From positions 1 to 11,397 of the forward strand of contig CADEGS010000145.1 in NCBI GenBank assembly GCA_902826945.1: DNA of 11,397 nucleotides, read 5' to 3'. Numbering within the stretch: position 1 is the stretch's first letter; each line of letters begins with the position of its first letter. The position numbers and the translations under genes are program-made. Origin of the DNA: an uncultured bacterium. Lineage in GTDB: Bacteria > Planctomycetota > UBA1135 > GCA-002686595. Below the pieces are notes generated by a model. It did no database searches. It saw only the letters and a program-made list of their open reading frames with translations, and had not been told where the DNA came from. Of this stretch, positions 1-7,303 are shown piece by piece.

Positions 1-1558
1 GCTCGCTCGCGCCCTGCAGCCAGGCGAGCTGCGCCTCGCTGTAGAGCCGCTCCGGCGTCGTGCTCGGCGCGGGCTCGGAGAGCGCGCGCTCGAGGTCGGC
101 CGCGCCGCGCCGGCGCCAGGTCTCGAGGCGCGGGTCGGGCGGCTCGCCGAGCAGCGGCAGGCGCTCGCGCGCGAGCGCGGCCAGCGCGAGCCCGCGCTCC
201 TGCGCCAGGTAGAGCGTCCCCTCGAGCACGGGCGCCGAGCGGTCGAACGCCTCCAGCGCCTCCTCCCAGCGCCCCTGCGCCGCGAGCAGGCGGCCGAGCG
301 AGAAGCGCGCCAGCGCGACCTCGTGGTCCCCGAGGAAGGCGCGGCAGTCGTCGATCGCCGCCTGCAGGAGCGCGTGCGCGCCGCGCTCGTAGCCGGAGCC
401 GGCGGCCAGCGTCGCGCGCGCGTCGTCGAGCGCGCGGTCGACGCGGCGCTGCAGCTCGAGCATGCTGCGCGCCGTCTCGCGCTCCTCCTCGGCGGCCGCG
501 CGCCGCTCGTGCGCGCGCAGCAGGAACGGCAGCGCGACCAGGAACGAGAGGAGCCCCGCCGCGCCGGCGGCGACGAGCGCGCCCTGGCGGCGCGCGACGA
601 GGCGCCGCAGCCGGTAGAGGACGGACGGCGGCCGCGCCTCGATCGGCTCGCCGCGCAGCCAGCGGTCGAGATCCGACGCGAGCGCGAGCGCGGAGGCGTA
701 GCGCTGCGCGGGCTCCTTCGCCATCGCCTTGGCCACGATGCGCGCGAGGTCGGGATCGACGCGCGGCGCGAGCTCGCGCAGCGGGCGCGGCTCCTCCTCG
801 ACGACGCGCACGAGCAGGCGGTAGAGGTCCTGGCCGGCGTCGGCGTCGCTCGCTGACCCCGACGCGCCTTCCGGCGCGAAGGGCGCCCGGCCGCCCAGGC
901 AGGCGTACGCGGTCGCGCCCAGGCCGTAGACGTCGGTCGCGGGGCCGATCTCGTGCGCGCGGCCCGCGGCCTGCTCGGGCGCCATGAAGGCCGGCGTGCC
1001 GACCACGCCGCCCGAGACGGAGAGCGCCGCGTCGAGCGAGCGCTCCTTCGCCAGCCCGAAGTCCATGACGAAGACGTGCGGCCGCTCGCCCGGCTGCACC
1101 ATCAGGTTGGCCGGCTTCAGGTCGCGGTGGACGATCCCCTCGCCGTGCGCGTAGTGGATCGCGAGCGCCGCGTCGCGCAAGAGCGCGGCCAGCGCGCGCG
1201 GGTCGCGCGGCGGCGCCTCGGCCAGCGTGGCGCCCTCGACGCGCTGCATCGCGATCGCGTCCGGCGTCGCGTCGTAGACGCTCGCGATGTGCGGGTGCAC
1301 CAGGCGCGCCGCGGCGCGCGCCTCGCGCAGGAAGCGCGCGCGCGCCTGGTCCGAGCCGACGGCGCTCCGCGCCAGCACCTTGAGCGCGACCGGGCGGCCG
1401 AGCTCGCGGTCCCACGCGTCGAGCACGATGCCCATCCCGCCGCGGCCGAGCTCGCCGCGCACCTCGTAGCGCTCCGGCTCGGGCGCGCTCGCGTCGGCCA
1501 GCGGCCGCGCGACCTCCAGCAGCCGGCGCACGGCGGCGTCGGGGAGCTCCGCGCTCAT
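1..1558 (-). CDS. Membrane-anchored Ser/Thr protein kinase, C-terminus cut by window edge
   Basis: Eukaryotic-like (Hanks-type) Ser/Thr kinase; 519 codons are open from the ATG at 1558 to the left edge, so the C-terminus is missing. The glycine loop GELGRGGMGIV lies at about residues 35-45, the ATP lysine at K60 (VALKVL), the alpha-C glutamate at E79, the catalytic loop HRDLKPANL at 144-152, DFG at 166-168 and APE at 193-195. All catalytic residues are present, so an active kinase is expected. After the kinase domain (about 30-300) comes one hydrophobic stretch near residues 328-350, probably a membrane anchor. A helical region follows with a TPR-like unit (GRWEEALEAFDRS, near 435-450), probably extracytoplasmic. 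The start is fixed by its 4-base ATGA overlap with the upstream sigma factor gene, which implies translational coupling. Such kinases are commonly paired with these sigma factors in planctomycetes. Substrate and signal are unknown. Confidence 0.93.
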   Translation of the reverse strand, partial: MSAELPDAAVRRLLEVARPLADASAPEPERYEVRGELGRGGMGIVLDAWDRELGRPVALKVLARSAVGSDQARARFLREARAAARLVHPHIASVYDATPDAIAMQRVEGATLAEAPPRDPRALAALLRDAALAIHYAHGEGIVHRDLKPANLMVQPGERPHVFVMDFGLAKERSLDAALSVSGGVVGTPAFMAPEQAAGRAHEIGPATDVYGLGATAYACLGGRAPFAPEGASGSASDADAGQDLYRLLVRVVEEEPRPLRELAPRVDPDLARIVAKAMAKEPAQRYASALALASDLDRWLRGEPIEARPPSVLYRLRRLVARRQGALVAAGAAGLLSFLVALPFLLRAHERRAAAEEERETARSMLELQRRVDRALDDARATLAAGSGYERGAHALLQAAIDDCRAFLGDHEVALARFSLGRLLAAQGRWEEALEAFDRSAPVLEGTLYLAQERGLALAALARERLPLLGEPPDPRLETWRRRGAADLERALSEPAPSTTPERLYSEAQLAWLQGASE

Positions 1559-2301
1559 GGCGCGCCGTCCCCCAGCAGCCAGCGCAGCTCGGCCTCCAGG
1601 TCGTCCGCGCGCTCGACGGTCTCGAGCACGAGCGCGCGCAGGAGCGCGCGGAAGCGGCGCTTGGCGAGCATCAAGGCGTTCGAGACGTCGGCGCGGCCGA
1701 TCCCGTGGCGCGCGGCCAGCGCGGCGTAGTCGAGCTCGTCCGCGGCGAGGTAGTAGTCGCGGAAGACGGCGAACGCGACCTGCTTCTCGCGCTGGGCGAG
1801 CTCCTGCTCGAGCTCGCGCAGCGCCTCGGCGAGCAGCGCGCGGCGCCAGGCGTCGTCGAAGAGCTCCTCGGGCGAGCGCCCGCGCGGGTCGACGAGCGCC
1901 AGCGGCTCGCCATCCTCCGTCCACAAGGGCGCGTGGGCGCGCTCGCCGCCGCGCTTCTGCGCCAGGCGGCGCCGCTCGCGGTCGCGCAGGAAGTTCTCGA
2001 GCGCGGCCTTCACGAAGGCGCGGAAGCGGCCGCGCGAGCGGTCGGCGCGGCGCAAGAGGTCGCCCTCGAGCAGCCACAGGAAGAACTCCTGCGTCAGCTC
2101 GCGCGCCTCGTCGTCGCTCCTCGCCCAGCGCGCGCGCACGGTGCGCGCGATCGGGAGCCAGTAGCGCCGTGCCAGCGCCTCGAGCGCGGCGCGCGCCGCC
2201 GCTTCGTCCCCCTGCCCCGCGGCGAGCAGCGACCAGCGCGTCGTCGGAAAGCCGCGCCCGCCCCGCAGGGCCGTCGACGGGTCGGGACCATGGCTCGGCA
2301 T
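1555..2301 (-). CDS. ECF-like RNA polymerase sigma factor (planctomycete type)
   Basis: A 248-residue sigma-70 family protein that would direct RNA polymerase to specific promoters. Near the N-terminus it has FPTTRWSLL (18-26), then a region-2 segment (about 38-110) with the family's LTQEFFLWLLEGD (69-81) and GRFRAFVKAALENFLRDR (91-108). AQKRGG follows at 114-119. A region-4 helix-turn-helix lies at about 155-222 (DYAALAARHGIGRADVSNAL, 191-210). The tail rich in Glu, Leu and Arg (229-243) is also usual in this group. No anti-sigma gene is adjacent. Instead the stop codon overlaps the kinase start (ATGA, 1555-1558), suggesting control by phosphorylation; that link is inferred. No clear Shine-Dalgarno sequence precedes the ATG at 2301, and no other in-frame Met lies before the conserved region, so the start is reasonable but not proven. 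Confidence 0.9.
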   Translation of the reverse strand: MPSHGPDPSTALRGGRGFPTTRWSLLAAGQGDEAAARAALEALARRYWLPIARTVRARWARSDDEARELTQEFFLWLLEGDLLRRADRSRGRFRAFVKAALENFLRDRERRRLAQKRGGERAHAPLWTEDGEPLALVDPRGRSPEELFDDAWRRALLAEALRELEQELAQREKQVAFAVFRDYYLAADELDYAALAARHGIGRADVSNALMLAKRRFRALLRALVLETVERADDLEAELRWLLGDGAP

Positions 2302-2360
2302 GCGGCAGGAAGGGAGAATTCCCGATGAGCTCCGCGCTCGTTCGCGTACCGGAGTCTACC

Positions 2361-2377
2361 AGCGCCCAGGTGGCGCT
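2361..2377. promoter_or_regulatory. Inverted repeat in the divergent spacer (possible operator)
   Basis: AGCGCC-CAGGT-GGCGCT is a perfect 6-bp inverted repeat with a 5-base centre. It sits in the 114-bp spacer between the sigma factor gene (leftward) and the LolA/GyrI-like gene (rightward), 38 bases before the latter's ATG. It could be an operator or a 5' leader hairpin. In DNA this GC-rich such a repeat can arise by chance. I see no convincing -35/-10 pair in this spacer for either gene. Confidence 0.25.
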
Positions 2378-2399
2378 CCCCCGAGCCGGCCCCCGCGCC

Positions 2400-2405
2400 A
2401 GGAGA
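2400..2405 (+). promoter_or_regulatory. Ribosome binding site supporting the start at 2416
   Basis: AGGAGA lies 10 bases before the ATG at 2416. It is one of the few clear Shine-Dalgarno sequences in the window and supports this start, which also places the hydrophobic signal sequence at the very N-terminus. Confidence 0.6.
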
Positions 2406-2415
2406 ACCCCGAGCC

Positions 2416-3660
2416 ATGCCGCTATCCGCCTTCCTGCTCCTCGTCTCCGGCCTCCAGGCCGAGCTGCCCTCCGCCGAGGAGGTGCTCTCCGCCGGAGCCG
2501 CCGCCCTCGGCACCGCCGGCCGCGCGACGCCGCGCCCGCTCGTCGCGCGCGGCACCTCGAGCTGGGGCTCGGAGGGCACCTCGGGCCGTCTCGTGCAGCG
2601 CTACGGCGGCTTCGGGCAGGTGCGCTCGACGACCGAGTACGAGCAGTTCGGGACCTTCGACGTCGGCTCGGACGGGAGCTTCGTCTGGCAGGAGAGCAGC
2701 CTGGACGTCGAGATCCGCGAGGGCTGGGACGCGGCGCAGCACCTGCGCCTGCTCGAGATCGAGCGCGACGCGCCGTGGACGCTGCTCTACGAGGGCGCGC
2801 GCACGATCGGCCGCGAGGAGCTCGACGGCCGTCCTTGCTGGGTGCTGGAGCTCACGCCGCGCCCGCTGTTCTCGGCAGAGCCCACCGAGCTCCCCGTCGC
2901 CGACGTGTGGCACGTGGACGTCGAGAGCAAGCTCCCGCGGCGCGTGGAGCTGCGCGTCCCGAGCCCGGCCGGCCAGGAGGCGGGCGCGATCGTGGCCGAG
3001 CTCGACGACTGGCGCGCGGTGGACGGCGTACGCTACGCGCACCGCCTGCGCGTCACGATCAGCGGCTTCACGGTGGTGCTGCGCTTCGAGTCGATCGAGC
3101 ACCTCTCCGAGGTCGACCCGGAGGCATTCCGCCCCCCGCAGGAGGCGCTGGCCGCGCTCCAGCGCCGGCGCGACGGCACCGACGCGGCGCGCGACGCGGC
3201 GATCGTGGTCGAGACGCTCGAGGAGCGCCTGGTGGCTTCCGTGCGCCTCGAGGTCGCGCACGTGGACATGCAGAAGACGCTGACCGTGCTCTTCCCCGAG
3301 GTCATGCAGGCGGTGCTCTCCCAGGGAGGGACGATGGACGGGCAGCCGCTGGTGCGCTACCACTCGTTCGGCGAGCGGACCGACCTCGAGGCCGCGATCC
3401 CGGTGCGCAAGGCCATCGCCGATCAGGGGCGCGTCAAGGCCTCGACGCTGCCCGGCGGCTCCGCGGCGGTGGCCTGGCACGTCGGGCCCTACGACACGCT
3501 GGGCGAGGCCTACGAGCGCCTGCAGGCCTACCTGGCCGAGCAGGGCCTCGAGCCCGCCGGCGCGCCGTGGGAGGAGTACTGGACCGACCCCGGCCTCGAG
3601 CCCGACCCCGCCCGCTGGCGCACGCGCGTCCTGTGGCCCGTGCGGCGCCGCGGCGAGTGA
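2416..3660 (+). CDS. Exported LolA-like domain fused to GyrI-like effector-binding domain
   Basis: A 414-residue protein with two parts. The N-terminus is short and hydrophobic (MPLSAFLLLVSGLQA), a probable signal peptide. Residues about 20-240 look like a LolA/outer-membrane-lipoprotein-sorting-type beta domain: short strands of alternating charged and hydrophobic residues, DELDGRPCWVLEL-like wording near 134-146, and a strand pair around SKLPRRVEL (171-179). This part is assigned by pattern only. Residues about 264-411 match the GyrI-like/AraC effector-binding fold well: two repeats of strand-helix-strand, HVGPYDTL (355-362), a conserved Glu in WEEYWTDPG (385-393) and the closing LWPVR (406-410). 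GyrI-like domains bind or hydrolyse small cationic or aromatic ligands and are normally cytoplasmic. An exported copy is unusual. It is divergent from the sigma/kinase pair and convergent with the nucleotidyltransferase. The 40-base gap after it shows no clear terminator. The ligand is unknown. Confidence 0.85.
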   Translation: MPLSAFLLLVSGLQAELPSAEEVLSAGAAALGTAGRATPRPLVARGTSSWGSEGTSGRLVQRYGGFGQVRSTTEYEQFGTFDVGSDGSFVWQESSLDVEIREGWDAAQHLRLLEIERDAPWTLLYEGARTIGREELDGRPCWVLELTPRPLFSAEPTELPVADVWHVDVESKLPRRVELRVPSPAGQEAGAIVAELDDWRAVDGVRYAHRLRVTISGFTVVLRFESIEHLSEVDPEAFRPPQEALAALQRRRDGTDAARDAAIVVETLEERLVASVRLEVAHVDMQKTLTVLFPEVMQAVLSQGGTMDGQPLVRYHSFGERTDLEAAIPVRKAIADQGRVKASTLPGGSAAVAWHVGPYDTLGEAYERLQAYLAEQGLEPAGAPWEEYWTDPGLEPDPARWRTRVLWPVRRRGE

Positions 3661-3700
3661 CGGAGCGCCGCGCCGCCGGCGACGGGCCGCGCGCGGACCG

Positions 3701-4621
3701 TCAGTGGCAGGTGACCTGGTCGCCGGCGACGAAGATCGCGTCGCGATGGACGCCCTCGCGCACGGTCTCGCCGGGCATCACCAGGCAGCGCTCCAGGTCG
3801 GCGCCGGCCTCGACGCTGGCGCCGGCCATGACGACCGAGCGCACGACGCGCGCGCCGCTCGCGACGCGCGCCTCGGGCGCGATCCAGGGCGAGCGGCCCT
3901 CGCGCTCCATCACGTACAGGTTGAGCGCCAGGAGGTCCTTCGGCACGGACAGGTTCAGGTCGCGCTGGATCACCGGCGCCGCGACCACGCCGTAGCCGTA
4001 CTCGATGAAGATCTGGATCGAGTCGGTCAGCTCGTACTCGTCGCGCAACGCGGTGCGCGGCGTGCGCCGCACGGCGTCGAAGATGGCCGGGTCGAAGAGG
4101 TACAGGCCGCAGCCCTTGCGCCGCGTGCGCGGGTTGCGGGGCTTCTCGATCACGCGCCGCACGAAGCCGCGCTCGTCCTCCTCGACGGTGAAGTTGCGCC
4201 GGATCGCCTCCGGGTCGGGCTCCTCCTTGACCGCCAGCACGGCGTCCACGCCGTCGCGCTCGAAGAGCTCGAGCATGCGCGAGAGCTCGTCGGTCTCGAA
4301 GAAGATGTCGCCCAGGAAGAGCAGGAAGGGCCGGTCCACGAACGGCTCCAGCCGGCCGACGGCGTGCGCGATGCCGAGCGCCTGCTCCTGCTCCGCGTAG
4401 CGCAGGCGCACGCCGAAGCGGCTGCCGTCGCCGAGCGTCTGCACGACGTGGTGGCCGAGGTGCCCGACGAGCACCAGCACGTCCTGGATGCCGAGCGCGC
4501 GCATCGTCTCGATCTGCCAGGCGAGCAGCGGCCGGCCGAGGATCGGCAGCAGCGGCTTGGGCGTGGAGGCGCTGAAGGGCTGGATGCGGCTGCCCTTGCC
4601 GGCGGCGAGGATGACGCCCAT
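3701..4621 (-). CDS. Sugar-phosphate nucleotidyltransferase with beta-helix tail
   Basis: A 306-residue NDP-sugar pyrophosphorylase that joins a sugar 1-phosphate and an NTP to give an NDP-sugar and pyrophosphate, in the cytoplasm. The signature LAAGKGSRIQPFS is at residues 5-17, PKPLLPI with the conserved Lys at 21-27, the metal-binding Asp in LFLGDIFF at D105, VIEKP at 157-161 and EYELTDSI at 195-202. From about 245 to the end the sequence has a hexapeptide-like left-handed beta-helix rhythm (IAPEARVASGARVVRSVVM). The family resembles RmlA/GlmU-type and archaeal glucose-1-phosphate thymidylyltransferases. The base (dTTP, UTP, GTP or CTP) cannot be read from the sequence. I chose the ATG at 4621 because the conserved domain begins there; upstream ATGs at 4660 and 4696 would add 13 or 25 unconserved residues. 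No other sugar gene is near, so the pathway is open. Confidence 0.88.
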   Translation of the reverse strand: MGVILAAGKGSRIQPFSASTPKPLLPILGRPLLAWQIETMRALGIQDVLVLVGHLGHHVVQTLGDGSRFGVRLRYAEQEQALGIAHAVGRLEPFVDRPFLLFLGDIFFETDELSRMLELFERDGVDAVLAVKEEPDPEAIRRNFTVEEDERGFVRRVIEKPRNPRTRRKGCGLYLFDPAIFDAVRRTPRTALRDEYELTDSIQIFIEYGYGVVAAPVIQRDLNLSVPKDLLALNLYVMEREGRSPWIAPEARVASGARVVRSVVMAGASVEAGADLERCLVMPGETVREGVHRDAIFVAGDQVTCH

Positions 4622-4698
4622 CACCTCGCCGCCGCGGGAGGAAGGAGGTCCGGCGCGCATGGCGCGAACCCTAGCGAGCCCCGCCGCGAGCGGCAACA

Positions 4699-4714
4699 GG
4701 GCCGCTCACGGCCC
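4699..4714. other. Short perfect inverted repeat upstream of the nucleotidyltransferase
   Basis: GGGCCG-CTCA-CGGCCC is a 6-bp stem with a four-base loop. It lies in the 248-base stretch between the lipoprotein gene stop (4870) and the chosen nucleotidyltransferase start (4621), where no further gene is visible. No T-run follows on either strand, so a terminator role is weak. A leader hairpin or chance are both possible. A second small repeat, GTCTT-cgcggc-AAGAC, lies at 4781-4796. Confidence 0.25.
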
Positions 4715-4811
4715 GGGAGAGGACCCTGCGTGGCTCCCGGTGCCGTCCGGCTTCGTCCTGGCAAGGCGCGCCGACGACGCGTCTTCGCGGCAAGACTCGG
4801 AGGAGGCGCAA

Positions 4812-4837
4812 CGCCGCCAGGGCGGAGCCAGGCGGCG
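4812..4837 (-). terminator. Possible terminator hairpin after the FG-GAP lipoprotein gene
   Basis: Read on the minus strand, CGCCGCC pairs with GGCGGCG across a 12-base centre, 33 bases after the lipoprotein stop codon. The stem is strong and correctly placed, but only TT follows, so it is not a classic rho-independent terminator. Position and stem strength are what is seen; the role is inferred. Confidence 0.35.
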
Positions 4838-4869
4838 CTGGGGGCCGCACAGGATTCTTCCTCGGGCTG

Positions 4870-7179
4870 TCAGGGCCCGATCGGCTGGCTCTCGTTCGGC
4901 GCGATCCACAGGACCGGCGCGAGCGGGCAGACGTACAGCAGATCCTCGAGCCCCGCGGCGTCGCCGTCCACCTGGGCCGAGGCGGCGTCGGCGAGCCCTT
5001 GCAGCAGCGCCAGCCGGCCGAGCTCCTGCGGGAAGACGCGCGGGAAGCCGCCGCGGCCGTCGCCCAGCGCGTAGTAGAGCTCGCCGCGCGCCGAGGGCAA
5101 GAGCGCGTCGCGCCGCCCGTCGCCGTCCACGTCGCGCAGGAGCACGTTCGTCGGCGCCGTGCCGGTCTCGACCCGCTTCGACAGGAAGGCGAAGGCGGAC
5201 GCGTTCGTGAAGACGAAGAGCTGCGTCACGAGCGACGAGCGCTGCGCGACCACGACGTCGGGGTCCTGGTCGAGGTCGATGTTCGCGATCTCGACGCTCG
5301 TCGTCGCGACGTCCAGCGGGTAGCCGTTGCGCTGCACGAAGCGCTGGCCGTCCCACTCGACGGCGAGCAGCCGCGCCTCGGGGTCCGGCGGCACCGACGG
5401 CACGCCCGCGAGCGAGGTGGTCACGATCGCGTCGAGGTCGCCGTCCAGGTCGAGGTCGGCCAGCCACACGCCCTCGGCCGGACCGTCGAGCGCGTCGCGG
5501 CGCAGCGAGGCGTACTGCCCGCCCGCGTCCGCGCGCACGACCTCGAGCGCGCGCCCCTCGCCCAGCGCGACGACCAGTTCCGGGCGCTGGTCGCCGTCGA
5601 GGTCGCCCGCCGCGATCCCGCGCGGCTCTGCGCCGACCTCGATCCCGCCGCCGGCGCCCTGCCGCGAGGTCGCGCCGAAGGGGTTGTGCAGCACGAGCAG
5701 CCGGTCGAGCCCGGCCAGCGTGACGATCGGGTCGGCGAAGCCGTCGCCGTCGCCGTCGACCAGCACGAAGTCGGTGGGCGCGGCGTCCCCCTCGGGGAGC
5801 GCGAGCGCGTAGGCCTCCTCGAAGCGCCCGCCGCCCTGGTTCCGGAGCAGGAGCACGGCGGGCCCGTCGAGCGCGAGCACGGCCGCGTCCAGGTCGCCGT
5901 CGTGGTCGAGGTCGGAGAGGCGCAGCCGGCTCGGCTCGCCGACCGAGAGCGGCGTGCCGCGCGCCGCGCGGAAGCGCCCGCCGCCGGCGTTCGCGAGCAG
6001 GCCGACGCTCGACACGTTGGCCACGACCAGGTCCGGGAGCGCGTCGCCCGGCAGCCGCACCGTCGCCAGCGCGCGCGGCAGGAAGCCCGCGTCGTAGCGC
6101 TCGGGCGGCCCCCACGAGAGCGGGCCGTCGCCCAGGCGCACGTAGATCGCCGCCTCGCGGAAGGCCGCCGCGGCCGCGTCCACCCGCCCGTCCCCGTCGA
6201 GGTCCTCGAAGACCGCGCCGGTGGCGCCCGGCCCGAACGGGACGGCGTGCACCTCGTGCGAGCCGCCCAAGACGAGCAGAGCGTCGTCGTCGTCCACCTG
6301 CGCCACGGCCAGGTCGTCCTGGCCGTCGCCGTCCACGTCGCCGACCGCGTCCACGGTCGGCCAGTAGACCGGCTCGAGCACGATCTCCGGCGCCCCGAAG
6401 TCCGCGCCCGCGCGCGGGTAGACGACCACCCGCCCGAACGTGCTGCCCGCCACCTGGACCTCGGCCACCGCCAGGTCGAGCGTGCCGTCCGCTCCGTCGT
6501 CGAACACGGCGGCGGCGAAGGCCGACCCGGCGCGGCCGAGCGCGGACGAGTCCAGCGAGCCGACCTCGGCCAGCAGGCCCCCGACGAGCGCGCAGCGCGC
6601 GACGCGCGCCTGATCGCTGATCGGGACGAAGAGTTCGTCGGGACCGGCGACGCCCGCCAGGCCCGAGGCGCGACCGACCGCGAGGTCGTCGGGGTCGGCC
6701 TGCAAGAGAACCGTGCGCGGCGCCTGGAACGCGCGCGCCTGCGGCCCCTGCAGCCGGACCTGCAAGGAGGCCTGCGCGCCGCCGTCCCCGGCCAGGCACA
6801 CCGTCGCGAGGTCCAGCCGGCCGTCGCCGTCGAAGTCGCCTGCCTCCGAGCGCCAGGGCACGCCCGCGCAGGCGAGCGTCTGCGCCCCTCCGAAGCTGCC
6901 GTCGGCGGCCCCGAACTGGACCAGGAGCGTGCGCGCGATCGAGTTCGCCTGCACGAGGTCGGCCAGGCCGTCGCCGTCGAGGTCCGCCGCCTCGACGTCG
7001 GAGACGACGTCGCTCGTCTGCCCGACGTCGCGGCGCAGCGCGTAGTCGGTGATCAGCGTCGGGCGCACGCCGCCGCTGGCGGTGGCGTTGGCCCCGGAGT
7101 CACAGGCGGCGAGGGAGGCGAGGAGCGCGGTCCAGAGGAGCGCGGCGCGAGAGGGGGGCGGGAGGCTGGTGTCGGACAT
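4870..7179 (-). CDS. FG-GAP/VCBS repeat lipoprotein, probable calcium-binding propeller
   Basis: A 769-residue exported protein. The N-terminus carries a lipoprotein signal: n-region MSDTSLPPPSR, hydrophobic core, and lipobox SLAAC with C26 as the expected lipidation site. The mature protein is built of FG-GAP/VCBS units of about 50-70 residues, each with a DxDxDGxxD calcium loop. Clear loops start near residues 67, 115, 281, 326, 423, 475, 575 and 683; weaker ones are near 227, 526, 634 and 737. Integrin-alpha-like beta-propellers are made of such units and often mediate surface binding or adhesion. The partner here is unknown. Asp follows the lipid Cys; in E. coli that retains lipoproteins in the inner membrane, but the rule may not hold in this group. 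I chose the ATG at 7179 because it gives a 25-residue signal peptide; the ATG at 7218 would add 13 residues before it. Neither has a clear ribosome site. Confidence 0.88.
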   Translation of the reverse strand: MSDTSLPPPSRAALLWTALLASLAACDSGANATASGGVRPTLITDYALRRDVGQTSDVVSDVEAADLDGDGLADLVQANSIARTLLVQFGAADGSFGGAQTLACAGVPWRSEAGDFDGDGRLDLATVCLAGDGGAQASLQVRLQGPQARAFQAPRTVLLQADPDDLAVGRASGLAGVAGPDELFVPISDQARVARCALVGGLLAEVGSLDSSALGRAGSAFAAAVFDDGADGTLDLAVAEVQVAGSTFGRVVVYPRAGADFGAPEIVLEPVYWPTVDAVGDVDGDGQDDLAVAQVDDDDALLVLGGSHEVHAVPFGPGATGAVFEDLDGDGRVDAAAAAFREAAIYVRLGDGPLSWGPPERYDAGFLPRALATVRLPGDALPDLVVANVSSVGLLANAGGGRFRAARGTPLSVGEPSRLRLSDLDHDGDLDAAVLALDGPAVLLLRNQGGGRFEEAYALALPEGDAAPTDFVLVDGDGDGFADPIVTLAGLDRLLVLHNPFGATSRQGAGGGIEVGAEPRGIAAGDLDGDQRPELVVALGEGRALEVVRADAGGQYASLRRDALDGPAEGVWLADLDLDGDLDAIVTTSLAGVPSVPPDPEARLLAVEWDGQRFVQRNGYPLDVATTSVEIANIDLDQDPDVVVAQRSSLVTQLFVFTNASAFAFLSKRVETGTAPTNVLLRDVDGDGRRDALLPSARGELYYALGDGRGGFPRVFPQELGRLALLQGLADAASAQVDGDAAGLEDLLYVCPLAPVLWIAPNESQPIGP

Positions 7180-7218
7180 CGCAGTGTGCAGCCGAGCGGG
7201 GAACGGGGCCGACAGCAT

Positions 7219-7237
7219 AGACCCCGGGCCCTGGTCT
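7219..7237. promoter_or_regulatory. Near-palindrome upstream of the FG-GAP lipoprotein gene
   Basis: AGACCCCGGGCCCTGGTCT is a 19-base imperfect palindrome (7 of 9 pairs match, outer arms AGACC/GGTCT). It lies 40 bases upstream of the chosen ATG at 7179. It could be an operator or a leader hairpin. No partner regulator can be named. Confidence 0.22.
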
Positions 7238-7273
7238 TGGGAAACCGCCCCGCAGGAGCCCCCGTCGCCGCCG

Positions 7274-7297
7274 GCAGGAGCCCCGCGGAGCCCCTGC
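7274..7297 (-). terminator. Minus-strand hairpin just after the gamma-carbonic-anhydrase-like gene
   Basis: Seven bases past the stop codon at 7304, the minus-strand RNA can form a 10-bp stem with a CGCG loop. Two of the ten pairs are G-U. On the plus strand those two positions become A-C mismatches, so the hairpin is complete only in RNA read leftward, in keeping with a 3' element of this operon. No U-run follows, so termination may be weak or factor-dependent, or the hairpin may protect the 3' end. The 11-base word GCAGGAGCCCC in its arm recurs at 7252-7262, 22 bases away. Confidence 0.42.
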
Positions 7298-7303
7298 GCC
7301 CTT

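Noticed and set aside
3661..3700. Bidirectional terminator between the convergent LolA/GyrI and nucleotidyltransferase genes
   Set aside because: GC-rich with short palindromic words such as CCGCGCGCGG, but no looped stem followed by a T-run on either strand.
1557..3995. An 812-codon open frame on the plus strand
   Set aside because: It crosses the sigma factor gene, the spacer and the LolA/GyrI gene in the wrong frame, and its product is mostly Arg, Ala, Pro and Gly.
4706..6799. A 697-codon minus-strand open frame overlapping the lipoprotein gene
   Set aside because: It is the lipoprotein gene read one frame off (Arg/Gly-rich), with no domain of its own.
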